The position numbers were made by a program, and so were the translations under genes. Positions 8,888 through 17,683 of a DNA stretch of 64,000 nucleotides are shown here, one piece after another. Numbering within the stretch: the stretch's first letter is position 1; each line of letters begins with the position of its first letter. The stretch is from Veillonella intestinalis. GTDB lineage: Bacteria; Bacillota; Negativicutes; Veillonellales; Veillonellaceae. The stretch covers positions 186,001 to 250,000 of the forward strand of contig NZ_CALPDB010000004.1 in NCBI RefSeq assembly GCF_943193155.1, in the 5' to 3' direction. Under the pieces are notes generated by a model. The model searched no databases and had not been told where the DNA came from. It saw only the letters and a program-made list of their open reading frames with translations.

Positions 8888-8942
8888 ATGAGATACGGGT
8901 AATACGTTGATAAAAAAGAGAATGAGAAAGAAGAGTGAAAAC

Positions 8943-9959
8943 ATGATACAAGAAGCAATCGAAACGGTAATAGAAGGTCGTGATTTGACCTATCAAATGG
9001 CTTTGCGAGCTATGCGTGAAATTATGGAAGGGCGAGCAAATGAAGCACAAATGGGGGCTTTGCTTGGGGCTATGCGTTTAAAAGGCGAAAGTATTGATGA
9101 AATTACTGGCTTTGCTCAAGGCATGCGTGAAAAGGCGGTGCCAGTAGTTCATGAGCAAGAGGTGTTTGAAATTGTAGGAACTGGTGGAGATAAGGCAAAT
9201 ACTTTTAACATTTCCACTACGGCAGGTTTTGTTATTGCCGCAGGCGGAGTACCCGTAGCTAAGCATGGCAATCGCAGCGTATCCAGTAAATGTGGCGCAG
9301 CCGACTGTTTAGAAGCATTAGGTGTTCAATTAGCCGTGCCTAGTAATAGCAATCAGACTATACTGAACAAGGTGGGCATGTGTTTTATGTTTGCCCCTTT
9401 GTACCATAGTTCTATGAAATATGCTGCCCCAGTTCGTAAAGCTTTGGGTATTCGCACTGTATTTAATGTGTTGGGGCCTTTAACAAATCCTGCGGGAGCC
9501 ACTAAACAGTTAATGGGAGTTTATGATAAAAGTCTAGTAGAACCATTAGCGCAAGTGTTAGCTAATTTAGGTGTTCAGCGTGGCGCTGTAGTTCATGGCT
9601 TTGATGGGTTAGATGAAATTACAGCTTGTGATAAGACCTATATTTGTGAGATTAAAGAGGGCAAATTAATTTCGTATATTTTAGATCCGGCTGATTATGG
9701 TCTAGAGTACGCAAAGCCCGCGGATTTAGTAGGTGGCGATGGTCCTACTAATGCAGCCATTACACGGGCTGTGTTGAGCGGTGAACTTGGTCCGCGGCGA
9801 GATGCAGTGCTTTTGAATGCTGGTGTAAGTTTCCATTTAGCAGAACCAAACACCTCTATTGCAGAAGGTATTACAAAAGCAGCACGTTTAATTGATGAAG
9901 GTAAAGCTTTGGCCGTTTTGGAGGCTTTAGTAGAAGCTACTAATGAGGCGGTAGGATAA
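8943..9959 (+). CDS. trpD: Anthranilate phosphoribosyltransferase
   Basis: 338 residues from ATG 8943, matching the usual family length. In-frame starts at 8907 (TTG) and 8922 (ATG) would add 12 or 7 basic residues and have poorer ribosome sites. PRPP- and anthranilate-binding motifs are readable: VGTGGDKANTFNIST, AKHGNRSVSSKCGAADCLEALG, FAPLYHSSMKYAAPVRKALGIRT and NPAG. Transfers phosphoribose from PRPP to anthranilate. Third gene of the trp operon, 12 bases before trpC. Confidence 0.95.
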   Translation: MIQEAIETVIEGRDLTYQMALRAMREIMEGRANEAQMGALLGAMRLKGESIDEITGFAQGMREKAVPVVHEQEVFEIVGTGGDKANTFNISTTAGFVIAAGGVPVAKHGNRSVSSKCGAADCLEALGVQLAVPSNSNQTILNKVGMCFMFAPLYHSSMKYAAPVRKALGIRTVFNVLGPLTNPAGATKQLMGVYDKSLVEPLAQVLANLGVQRGAVVHGFDGLDEITACDKTYICEIKEGKLISYILDPADYGLEYAKPADLVGGDGPTNAAITRAVLSGELGPRRDAVLLNAGVSFHLAEPNTSIAEGITKAARLIDEGKALAVLEALVEATNEAVG

Positions 9960-9971
9960 GAGAGGTGACGT

Positions 9972-11405
9972 ATGATTCTTGATACAATTGTGGAAGCAAC
10001 ACGTAGGCGCATTACTAAAGAAAAAAGTGAGAGGGCTTTAGAGGAATTAAAGGTACTCGCTACGTCACTAGCTGATTCAGAGTTGAGTAGAGGACCTTTT
10101 TCGTATCCCTTTGAAAAAGCTTTACGGGCGAGCGACATGAATTTTATTTGTGAAATAAAAAAGGCATCACCTTCTAAAGGAGTAATTGCGCCCTCCTTTC
10201 CTTTTGAACAGATTGCCAAAGAATATGAAGAAGCAGGGGCTGCGGCTATTTCTATATTGACAGAGCCAGAGTTCTTTAAGGGGCATGTTTCTTATTTAAT
10301 GCGGATTCGAGAACAAGTTACATTGCCCTTGTTGCAAAAAGATTTTTTTATTGATGAATATCAGATTTATGGGGCAAAAGTATATGGGGCACAGGCCATT
10401 TTGTTAATCTGTGCGATTTTAACAGATGAAGAATTACAACGTTTTTATAATTTAGCTGATAGCTTAGGCTTATCTTGCTTAGTAGAAACTCATAGTGCTG
10501 AAGAAATAGAGCGAGCCTTAGCCATAGGAGCACGTATTATTGGTGTTAATAATCGAGATTTGCGAGATTTTACAGTCCATATTAAGCATAGTTTAGAATT
10601 GCGCCATTTAGTACCACCAGAGGTAATATTTGTGTCTGAAAGCGGTTTGGAATGTGCCAGTCATATTCAGCAATTACGCGAACATCATATACAAGCGGCC
10701 CTCATTGGGGAGCATTTCATGCGAGCTCCTAATAAAAAAGCGGCCTTGTCTGATTTATATGGTAGAACTAAACCTGTGATGACTAAAATTTGTGGTTTAA
10801 AACGACTCGAAGACATAGCAATTATTAATGAATTGGCGATAAAACCACAGTATGTAGGCTTTGTGTTTGCTAAGAGTTCACGTCAAGTAACAGCGAAGCA
10901 AGCTAAGGCATTGGCGGATTGTTTAACGCCAGGGATTCAAAAAGTAGGCGTTTTTGTGGAAGAGTCTGTAGCGCAAATTATGGAAATCGTAAAGATAGTT
11001 CCTTTGGATGTAGTGCAAGTATGTGGAGCACAGGCTGAAACAACTGTGAGGGCTTTGCAGCACCATTTATCCATCCCTATTTGGCGGGCCGTGTCTTTGC
11101 AGTCTAAGGCAGATTTAATGGCTTGTGAAAGTTCACAAGCGGATTTACTGCTCTTTGATACATATAAGCAAGGCTATAGCGGTGGCACTGGTGAAACTTT
11201 TGATTGGACACTTTTAGAAGATTGTAAACGACCTTATTTTTTAGCTGGTGGTTTAGGCACACATAATATTGCCCGTGCTATTCGTCAAGTACAGCCTTAT
11301 GGGGTAGATATTAGTAGTGGGGTCGAAACAAATCGTGTAAAAGATAAGATAAAGATAGAGCAATTTTTGCAAACGGTATCCGACGTAACCGAAGCTGATA
11401 GATAA
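9972..11405 (+). CDS. trpCF: Bifunctional indole-3-glycerol-phosphate synthase / phosphoribosylanthranilate isomerase
   Basis: 477 residues, two TIM barrels in one chain. The TrpC part (about 1-255) has FICEIKKASPSKG, LLQKDFFIDEYQIY, VETHSAEEIERA, IIGVNNRDLRDF and VSESGL. The TrpF part (about 262-470) has TKICGLKRLEDI, YVGFVFAKSSRQV, KVGVFVEE and the C-terminal phosphate site LAGGL. It carries out two successive steps, from phosphoribosylanthranilate to indole glycerol phosphate. The fusion is well known in enterobacteria and occurs here in a Firmicute-type operon. The last six codons (VTEADR) lie in a tandem DNA repeat that crosses the stop. Confidence 0.95.
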   Translation: MILDTIVEATRRRITKEKSERALEELKVLATSLADSELSRGPFSYPFEKALRASDMNFICEIKKASPSKGVIAPSFPFEQIAKEYEEAGAAAISILTEPEFFKGHVSYLMRIREQVTLPLLQKDFFIDEYQIYGAKVYGAQAILLICAILTDEELQRFYNLADSLGLSCLVETHSAEEIERALAIGARIIGVNNRDLRDFTVHIKHSLELRHLVPPEVIFVSESGLECASHIQQLREHHIQAALIGEHFMRAPNKKAALSDLYGRTKPVMTKICGLKRLEDIAIINELAIKPQYVGFVFAKSSRQVTAKQAKALADCLTPGIQKVGVFVEESVAQIMEIVKIVPLDVVQVCGAQAETTVRALQHHLSIPIWRAVSLQSKADLMACESSQADLLLFDTYKQGYSGGTGETFDWTLLEDCKRPYFLAGGLGTHNIARAIRQVQPYGVDISSGVETNRVKDKIKIEQFLQTVSDVTEADR

Positions 11406-11439
11406 ATAGATATAACTGAAGCTGACAGATAAAAAGATA
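11386..11439. repeat. 27-base tandem repeat across the trpCF stop codon
   Basis: Copies at 11386-11412 and 11413-11439 match at 24 of 27 positions, and a shorter third remnant may follow. The first copy codes VTEADR and the stop; the second repeats the same text in the untranslated gap before trpB. Confidence 0.85.
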
Positions 11440-11498
11440 TAACAGAGATATATATGACAATTATATAGCAAGGTGAATTGTGTGAAAGAGGTAAGACT

Positions 11499-12695
11499 AT
11501 GACAGAATTTAATCGAAAAGGGCGCTATGGTGAACATGGTGGTCAATACATTCCCGAAATATTAATGAATGCAGTTCTTGAAGTGGAAGCTGCTTATGAA
11601 CAATATAAAAATGATCCAGCTTTTATTGCTGAATTAGAAGCGTTACAAGTAAATTATACGGGGCGGCCCTCACTTTTATATTATGCAAAGCATATGAGTG
11701 ATGACTTAGGGGGTGCTAAGATTTATTTAAAACGAGAAGACTTAAATCATACAGGTTCTCATAAGATTAATAATGTTCTTGGTCAAGTTTTATTGGCACA
11801 ACGAATGGGGAAAAAGCGGATTATTGCTGAAACAGGGGCAGGACAACATGGGGTAGCGGCTGCAACTGCAGCGGCGCTCCTTGGTATGGAATGTGAAATT
11901 TTTATGGGTAAAGAAGATACGGAGCGACAAGCACTTAATGTGTATCGTATGGAACTGTTAGGTGCTAAGGTATATCCTGTTACTTCGGGCACTATGACCT
12001 TAAAAGATGCGGTAAGTGAAACCTTACGCGAATGGACTCGTCGTGTAGAGGATACTTATTATGCAATGGGGTCAGCTGTAGGGCCACACCCGTTTCCTAT
12101 GATTGTCCGTGATTTTCAAAGTATTATTAGTAAAGAAGCAAGAGAACAGATTTTGCAAGCTGAAGGTAAACTGCCTAGCATGGTTATGGCTTGTGTAGGC
12201 GGTGGTAGTAATGCAATAGGTATGTTTCATCATTTTATTGCTGATGAAACGGTTCAATTGGTAGGTTGTGAAGCGGCTGGTTTAGGCATTGAAACTAAAG
12301 AGCATGCAGCTACGTTAGCAAAAGGTACACCTGGTATTTTCCACGGTATGCGCTCTTATTTTGTACAGAATGAATATGGACAGATTGCGCCAGTGTATTC
12401 TATCTCAGCAGGCCTTGATTATCCAGGCATTGGACCAGAACACTCCCATTTGCATGATATAGGCAGAGCTACTTATGTGCCGATTACTGATGAAGAAGCT
12501 GTTACTGCTTTTGAATACGTTTCACGAACAGAAGGTATTATACCGGCGATTGAAAGTGCTCATGCCTTGGCACATGCTATGAAAGTGGCGCCGACAATGG
12601 GACGTGATGAATCTATCATTATTTGTTTATCTGGTCGTGGTGACAAAGATGTAGCCGCTATGGCTAAATATAGGGGGCACGATATTCATGAATAA
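11499..12695 (+). CDS. trpB: Tryptophan synthase beta chain
   Basis: 398 residues from ATG 11499 (ribosome site AAAGAGGT); a TTG-type start seven codons earlier was rejected. Starts [13 protein letters not shown] as in TrpB1. The PLP lysine is K89 in HTGSHKINN. Other motifs: [17 protein letters not shown], the PLP phosphate loop [24 protein letters not shown] and the C-terminal CLSGRGDKD. Joins indole and serine to tryptophan in an alpha2-beta2 complex with TrpA. Its last eight bases overlap trpA, so the two are coupled. Confidence 0.97.
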   Translation: MTEFNRKGRYGEHGGQYIPEILMNAVLEVEAAYEQYKNDPAFIAELEALQVNYTGRPSLLYYAKHMSDDLGGAKIYLKREDLNHTGSHKINNVLGQVLLAQRMGKKRIIAETGAGQHGVAAATAAALLGMECEIFMGKEDTERQALNVYRMELLGAKVYPVTSGTMTLKDAVSETLREWTRRVEDTYYAMGSAVGPHPFPMIVRDFQSIISKEAREQILQAEGKLPSMVMACVGGGSNAIGMFHHFIADETVQLVGCEAAGLGIETKEHAATLAKGTPGIFHGMRSYFVQNEYGQIAPVYSISAGLDYPGIGPEHSHLHDIGRATYVPITDEEAVTAFEYVSRTEGIIPAIESAHALAHAMKVAPTMGRDESIIICLSGRGDKDVAAMAKYRGHDIHE

Positions 12696-13488
12696 GACAA
12701 TGTATACAGACAATTTTGACATATCTACAGCGTTTGCTAAGGGCAAAGCGTTTATTGGCTTTTTAACAGCTGGTGATCCGAGTTTAGAGGCTACTGCGCG
12801 CTATATCCAAATAATGGCAGCAGCTGGGGCGGACTTAATAGAGATTGGCATTCCTTTTTCTGACCCTGTTGCTGAAGGGGAAGTTATTCAGCGGGCTTCG
12901 GAACGAGCCTTAGCCCAAGGGGCGTTGACCGATGCCATTTTTGATATGGTCGCCACTGTGCGTAAGACAGTGACAATTCCTTTGGTTTTTATGACCTATT
13001 TAAATCCTGTCTATGTATATGGGGCAGAGCGATTTTTTGCACGTTGTAAGGAGCTAAATATTCGTGGCATTATTGTGCCAGATTTACCGTACGAAGAAAA
13101 AGGTGAAATTGAGTCTGTTGCCAATGCCTATGATGTGACTTTGATTTCTTTAATTGCCCCTACATCGGAGCAACGAATTGAACAAATTACGAAGGAGGCA
13201 AAAGGCTTTATTTATTGCGTTTCGTCTTTAGGTGTTACAGGGGTCCGTAAAAATATTACTACCGATGTGGCTAGTTTAGTGACTACTATTAAAAAATATA
13301 CAGCCATTCCTGTAGCCATTGGTTTTGGTATTGCAGAACCTGAACAAGCTAAAAATATGGCTACCATAGGGGATGGGGCTATTGTAGGTTCGGCGATTGT
13401 AAAAATTATTGAAGCCCATGGTAATCAAGCAGATACAGCTTTAGAGGCTTATGTAAAAGCTATGAAAGCCGCTGTTAGTGAAGTTTAA
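12688..13488 (+). CDS. trpA: Tryptophan synthase alpha chain
   Basis: 266 residues, normal length. Catalytic Glu52 and Asp59 are in [15 protein letters not shown]; phosphate-binding loops follow at GFGIAEPEQ and [10 protein letters not shown]. Cleaves indole glycerol phosphate and channels indole to TrpB. The ATG at 12688 overlaps the trpB stop (ATGAATAA); a second Met four codons later is a possible alternative. Last gene of the complete trpEGD(CF)BA operon. Confidence 0.96.
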   Translation: MNKTMYTDNFDISTAFAKGKAFIGFLTAGDPSLEATARYIQIMAAAGADLIEIGIPFSDPVAEGEVIQRASERALAQGALTDAIFDMVATVRKTVTIPLVFMTYLNPVYVYGAERFFARCKELNIRGIIVPDLPYEEKGEIESVANAYDVTLISLIAPTSEQRIEQITKEAKGFIYCVSSLGVTGVRKNITTDVASLVTTIKKYTAIPVAIGFGIAEPEQAKNMATIGDGAIVGSAIVKIIEAHGNQADTALEAYVKAMKAAVSEV

Positions 13489-13527
13489 TAGAGATATTGA
13501 ATAGAGAACTGTGAGAAATGTCTAATG

Positions 13528-13561
13528 AGTAGGCTTTTTACCTACTTGTTAGGCGTTTTTT
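13528..13561 (+). terminator. Weak candidate terminator after trpA
   Basis: AGTAGG at 13528-13533 pairs with CCTACT at 13541-13546. A second short stem (CCTA/TAGG) ends at a run of six T (13556-13561). The stems are short, so termination may be partial. Confidence 0.4.
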
Positions 13562-13703
13562 CATGAAATGTTTAGGTCCATTCGGTATAGTTTCTAATAG
13601 GGAGATTACTCGTTTGAAAGCTATGATTGAAACGTTAGGGCGAGTTTTAAATGATGCGGCTATTTGATAATGACTTTCAGTGATAGCGATAAATGAAAAA
13701 ACA

Positions 13704-13712
13704 TGATATAAT
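13704..13712 (+). promoter_or_regulatory. Extended -10 promoter of the SLH gene
   Basis: TGATATAAT, that is TGN plus a perfect TATAAT at 13707-13712, 33 bases before the start codon. No clear -35 box is seen, as allowed for extended -10 promoters. Confidence 0.5.
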
Positions 13713-13744
13713 ATGGATGAATTAAGTTAATAAGGAGACTAACC

Positions 13745-14599
13745 ATGAATTGGAAAAGAGTGTTATTAGTAGCCACTGTATGCACGGTTTGCACCATGAG
13801 TGCTAGTCAAGCCGATAATCGTTTAGCTGATGTAAAGCCTACTGATTGGGCGTACCAAGGAATACAGACTTTGGTAAAGCATGGGGCTATTACTGATACT
13901 AAAGGCTTGAACTTAAATGGGCAAGTATATACTCGTTATGAATTAACGCCTCTTGTGGCTGATATTGTAGAGAAACGGGAACAGATGAATGACACGGATA
14001 AAAATATTGCCATTCGTTTGTATAGTGAATTCCGTGATGATTTAATGCAATATAATCGTGATCAAGAAATTAGAGAAGGTAAGCGTGATGAAAGTGCTGC
14101 TGCTAATGGTGAAACGCCAGCTTTGACGAAGGAAGAAATTGCGGAACGCATGAAGTCTTTTGAAGTTGACCGCAGTCGTATCCAGACCGGCGGTGATGTG
14201 CGTATTCGCTTTGGCAAAGGTGGGAAAAATGATTTCCGCACCCGTGTAGGCGTTGTTATTGGCGGTAGTGATGTGGCCGCACCGGATGCTTTATTTGATA
14301 AAGTAGGTCGTCGAGCTATTGAAGAAGCAGATAAAGAAGCAGAAAAATCACGTGCTCAATTTGCTAAAAATCGAGCACGCATAGAAGCAGAAGAGGCTAA
14401 AGAAATAGCGGAGGCACAAAAGAAAGCCGATAAGGATGCGGAAGCTCAAAAGAAAACAGATACAGAAGTTGGGGCTCAAAATCAATCTGAGTCTGATAAG
14501 AATATAGCTAAAGCAGTTGAGGCTGAACAGGAAGCCAATAAAACAGCTGTATCAGGAGAAACTAATACAGCTACTGCAATAGAAGAAACTAAGGCATAG
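13745..14599 (+). CDS. Secreted SLH-domain protein with Lys/Glu/Ala-rich coiled-coil tail
   Basis: 284 residues. Signal peptide 1-23 (cut after SQA). One SLH domain at about 26-75 (LADVKPTDWAYQGIQTLVKHG, then RYELTPLVADIVE). Next comes a segment with IQTGGDVRIRF, which resembles the start of the barrel in OmpM-type porins, but no beta-barrel follows. Instead residues 190-284 are charged and helical (EEADKEAEKSRAQ, then EAQKKADKDAEAQKK). In Negativicutes SLH domains bind polyaminated peptidoglycan and tether the outer membrane. This looks like a shortened periplasmic relative of OmpM. The exact role is unknown. Confidence 0.75.
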   Translation: MNWKRVLLVATVCTVCTMSASQADNRLADVKPTDWAYQGIQTLVKHGAITDTKGLNLNGQVYTRYELTPLVADIVEKREQMNDTDKNIAIRLYSEFRDDLMQYNRDQEIREGKRDESAAANGETPALTKEEIAERMKSFEVDRSRIQTGGDVRIRFGKGGKNDFRTRVGVVIGGSDVAAPDALFDKVGRRAIEEADKEAEKSRAQFAKNRARIEAEEAKEIAEAQKKADKDAEAQKKTDTEVGAQNQSESDKNIAKAVEAEQEANKTAVSGETNTATAIEETKA

Positions 14600-14616
14600 G
14601 CTAATGTAACATATAA

Positions 14617-14650
14617 TAGTAACCATTTTAGTTGTGAGTTTGGGTTACTA
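14617..14650. promoter_or_regulatory. Inverted repeat before the metal transporter gene
   Basis: TAGTAACC at 14617-14624 and GGTTACTA at 14643-14650 form perfect eight-base arms around an 18-base spacer, just after a TATAAT at 14612-14617. No T-run follows, so a regulator site is more likely than a terminator. Confidence 0.4.
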
Positions 14651-14707
14651 GGGGGCATTAGAATGACCGTTTAGTAATGAAACAATAGATAGGGAATGGT
14701 GAAGTGT

Positions 14708-15967
14708 ATGTTTTTGCGTCGTGTTAAAGAAAAATTAAATACAGTCCATCAACAACGAATGCAAGTATCTGAAGTATTTCGTTATATTGGACCAGGTATT
14801 ATTGTAACAGTAGGTTTTATTGATCCCGGTAACTGGGCAGCCAATTTAGCTGCTGGGGCCATGTTTGGCTATGATTTGTTGTGGGTTGTTACCTTGTCTA
14901 CAATTATGTTAATTCTTTTGCAACATAATGTGGCTCATTTAGGAATTGTTACCGGTCGGTGTTTGTCGGAATGTGCCTATGAAGCATTGCCACGCTGGTT
15001 GTCGCGAATTTTGTTAAGTACCGCTGGGTTAGCGGCTGCTGCTACGGCGTTAGCAGAATTTATAGGGGCGGCCATAGCACTTAAGATGCTCTTTGGAATT
15101 CCTTTATTTATTGGCTCGATTCTGACGGCTATTATTTGTACCCTTATGTTGTTAACCAATTCGTATAGTAAGCTCGAAAAGGTAATTGCCGGTTTCGTTT
15201 CGCTCATTGCATTGGCGTATTTAGCTGAATTATCTATGGTGGATGTAGATTGGGCTGCGTCTGGCTTAGCTTGGGTGAATCCTACGTTACCTAATGAATC
15301 TATGTTGGTTATTTTGAGTATTTTAGGGGCTGTTATTATGCCTCATAATTTATTCTTGCATTCTGAAATTATTCAGAGCCGTGAGTTTAACAAAGAAGAT
15401 CCAAAAGTAATGCAAAAACGTTTGCGTTATGAGTTTTTAGATACTATTTTTTCTATGGGCATTGGCTGGGCTATTAATTCGGCTATGATTATTTTGGCTG
15501 CGGCTACGTTTTTCCAGCAGGGAATTATAGTAGAAGAGTTAGAACAGGCACAAGAGTTGTTGGTACCCCTTATTGGTCCGTCGGCAGGGATTATTTTTGC
15601 ACTTGCTTTATTGTTTGCTGGATTTGCTTCTTCCGCTACAGCGGGGATGGCAGGAGCCAGTATTTTTGCCGGTATGTTTGGTGAATCTTACGATATGAAA
15701 GATTTTCATAGTCGTATTGGCTTAGCGTTGACGTATATTCCTGCTTTAGTGCTTATTTTGTTTATTCAAGATTCCTTTAAAGCGTTGCTTATTTCACAAA
15801 TGTTCTTGAGTCTACAGTTGCCATTTACCATTTTCTTGCAATTATATTTGACTGGCTCAGCTAAAGTTATGGGTGTTTATAAGAACAAACCATCTACAGC
15901 TGTTATGTTGTGGGTTATTGGTATTGTAGTAACAGGCATGAATATTTTCCTGTTATTTGAAGCATAA
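14708..15967 (+). CDS. mntH: Nramp-family divalent metal (Mn/Fe) transporter
   Basis: 419 residues with about 11 membrane helices. The two Nramp signature helices are present: DPGNWAANLAAG in TM1 and VIMPHNLFLHSEI in TM6, which supply the metal-binding Asp, Asn and Met. Moves Mn2+ or Fe2+ into the cytoplasm with protons. The start is uncertain: ATG 14708 has GGTGA in good position; ATG 14696 would add four residues. Single gene between an inverted repeat and a strong terminator. Confidence 0.93.
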   Translation: MFLRRVKEKLNTVHQQRMQVSEVFRYIGPGIIVTVGFIDPGNWAANLAAGAMFGYDLLWVVTLSTIMLILLQHNVAHLGIVTGRCLSECAYEALPRWLSRILLSTAGLAAAATALAEFIGAAIALKMLFGIPLFIGSILTAIICTLMLLTNSYSKLEKVIAGFVSLIALAYLAELSMVDVDWAASGLAWVNPTLPNESMLVILSILGAVIMPHNLFLHSEIIQSREFNKEDPKVMQKRLRYEFLDTIFSMGIGWAINSAMIILAAATFFQQGIIVEELEQAQELLVPLIGPSAGIIFALALLFAGFASSATAGMAGASIFAGMFGESYDMKDFHSRIGLALTYIPALVLILFIQDSFKALLISQMFLSLQLPFTIFLQLYLTGSAKVMGVYKNKPSTAVMLWVIGIVVTGMNIFLLFEA

Positions 15968-16053
15968 TTTTCTTGTTATTTGAAATATAAATGTTTGAAG
16001 CGTAAGCTATTAGTGAAAAAATTTTATAATTAGTATATTAGCTTAGACTAGTT

Positions 16054-16097
16054 AGAGTTGGGAGTATGCACTTAATAAGTATCTCCCAACTCTTTTG
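16054..16097 (+). terminator. Rho-independent terminator after the metal transporter
   Basis: Eleven-base-pair stem AGAGTTGGGAG (16054-16064) with CTCCCAACTCT (16083-16093), followed by TTTT. Confidence 0.85.
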
Positions 16098-16147
16098 TGT
16101 TGTAGGAGTAGGCGTTGGCCTTTTCCTAGACGTATAGTCATGGAGCT

Positions 16148-16164
16148 TGAAAATATGCTATAAT
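16148..16164 (+). promoter_or_regulatory. Extended -10 promoter
   Basis: TGCTATAAT (TATAAT at 16159-16164), about 95 bases before the first gene of the 16259-17591 unit. TTGAAA at 16148 is too close to act as a -35 box. Confidence 0.5.
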
Positions 16165-16258
16165 TATGTAATTAATGAGAAAATATAAGCGCTTTTAGCG
16201 ATTGTATAATTAATTCTTTCAGTGTCATGATTTCATTTGTAAATAGGAGGTAATAACT

Positions 16259-16861
16259 ATGGCAGATGTTCTTCGTTCTGACTATGAAGAGATTGTTGAA
16301 GATGTGTCGGTTCAGCTGCAATCACAATTGAATGCAGCCGAATCAGGTGCGATTATAGATTTATTTCAAAGCGATACCTTAGATCCAGCACAAAACTTTT
16401 TATTCTTTGGTGCTACGGAGCGTGCTTTATTAGAATACCGCAAAGGGCATAATAAAAAGACCGTGTTCGTGCGGGTACAGCCAGAAGGCTTAGCAACCGC
16501 GGAACCTGTGGCAACACCAGTAAGTGCTTTGTTAGACCGTTTAATTTTACGGCGCATGGATGAATTCATGCATGACAAAATTTTTATCGAAGATATTTTC
16601 TATGATGGGGAGCAGATTACCTACAGTGGAGCGGGCTTGAAAAATCGTCATGTAGTATTGCTTATTGATGGCATTGATGAAGGATCTCCTTATTTAAGTG
16701 AAGTTATATCTTTATGTGAAGAGATGAAGGCTAAGTTTATTGTTGCATTACCTCTTGTAATTTGGAGTGAAGCAGTACAAGAACGTTTGGCTCTTGAATT
16801 AAGTGAAGCTGGTGATGGGCAGCAAGGAATTGAAATCGATGAAAATACTCCTGTCTCCTAG
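16259..16861 (+). CDS. Unknown protein with phosphoribosyltransferase-like fold signature
   Basis: 200 residues, not recognised. Residues 125-165 read NRHVVLLIDGIDEG, then SPYLSEVISLCEEMKAK and FIVALPLV. This matches the shape of the PRPP-binding loop of type I phosphoribosyltransferases (VVLVDDxxxTG, then T/S, a helix and a strand), but the second acidic residue is replaced by Gly. It may therefore be an inactive or regulatory relative. Soluble, no signal peptide. AGGAGG precedes the ATG. It overlaps yaaA by 23 bases, so the two are translated together. Function unknown. Confidence 0.6.
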   Translation: MADVLRSDYEEIVEDVSVQLQSQLNAAESGAIIDLFQSDTLDPAQNFLFFGATERALLEYRKGHNKKTVFVRVQPEGLATAEPVATPVSALLDRLILRRMDEFMHDKIFIEDIFYDGEQITYSGAGLKNRHVVLLIDGIDEGSPYLSEVISLCEEMKAKFIVALPLVIWSEAVQERLALELSEAGDGQQGIEIDENTPVS

Positions 16862-17591
16862 TAAGACTAAGACTTTGCAAGGTGAACCAAGGGCGCCACT
16901 ATTTCAAAGTGAGATGACTGCAGCAATTATTTCTCATCTTCAAACATTAAATGCGTCCGAATTAGGTAAAGCATTAAAGCTCGCTGAACCTAAAGCAGAG
17001 CCTTTGGTAGTGTTTTATAAAGACTATGAAACGCTACCCACTGGTACAGCGATTGAAAGTTATAATGGTTTAGCTTTTAAAAATCTGGCTTGGTCTAGCT
17101 TATCTGAAGCGGCACAGCAGTTTGGTGCTGACCATGTATATATTTTGTCTGCTTTATATGGTCTTATAAGTCCTTTGAGTCCGATTAAAGCGTATCGACT
17201 TGATTTAGTAGATCGAATTTTTCCTAACGGCGCCCCCGCAGATGGCCCATTAGGTGGCTATACATCTTTGTATGAGTATTGGACGCCTGTAGTGACAAAG
17301 GCCTTGGCTGCAGAAGATTGGTTATTGAATTTAGCTTCTAAGGAATACTACAAATTAGTGGATCATCCACGAATGGTTACAGTAGAATTTTTAGAGTTCA
17401 AACAAGGCGTTTGGAAGCAGTTAAGTACCTCCTCTAAACAAATGCGCGGGCAATTAGCTCATTATATGCTAGCGCATGGAGCGATGTCTTGGCTTGATTT
17501 GCCGTTACAAATTGGTGAATTCACACGTTATACAGAATTACCAACTACGTTAACCGAGCCATTAGTGGTGGCGTATCATCGTAACTCTTAA
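16839..17591 (+). CDS. yaaA: YaaA/DUF328 family peroxide-stress protein
   Basis: 250 residues from ATG 16839 (ribosome site AAGGAA). Family traits: N-terminal MKILLSPSKTK, YNGLAFKNL, LSALYGLISPLSPIKAYRLD, the YWTPVV segment, LASKEYYKLV and the C-terminal RGQLAHYML. In Escherichia coli YaaA limits free iron during peroxide stress and binds DNA; the same role is inferred here. Coupled to the phosphoribosyltransferase-like gene. Confidence 0.9.
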   Translation: MKILLSPSKTKTLQGEPRAPLFQSEMTAAIISHLQTLNASELGKALKLAEPKAEPLVVFYKDYETLPTGTAIESYNGLAFKNLAWSSLSEAAQQFGADHVYILSALYGLISPLSPIKAYRLDLVDRIFPNGAPADGPLGGYTSLYEYWTPVVTKALAAEDWLLNLASKEYYKLVDHPRMVTVEFLEFKQGVWKQLSTSSKQMRGQLAHYMLAHGAMSWLDLPLQIGEFTRYTELPTTLTEPLVVAYHRNS

Positions 17592-17683
17592 TTAGTAAGT
17601 AAGTGAGAGTTGTGCGGCGGTGAAGAGGATGACATATAATTAAAGTTAGTTAATATAGTAAAGAGAGAACAGTAAGAGTGACT

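Noticed and set aside
16148-16153. TTGAAA as -35 box
   Set aside because: Only five bases from the TATAAT box; the extended -10 explains the promoter better.
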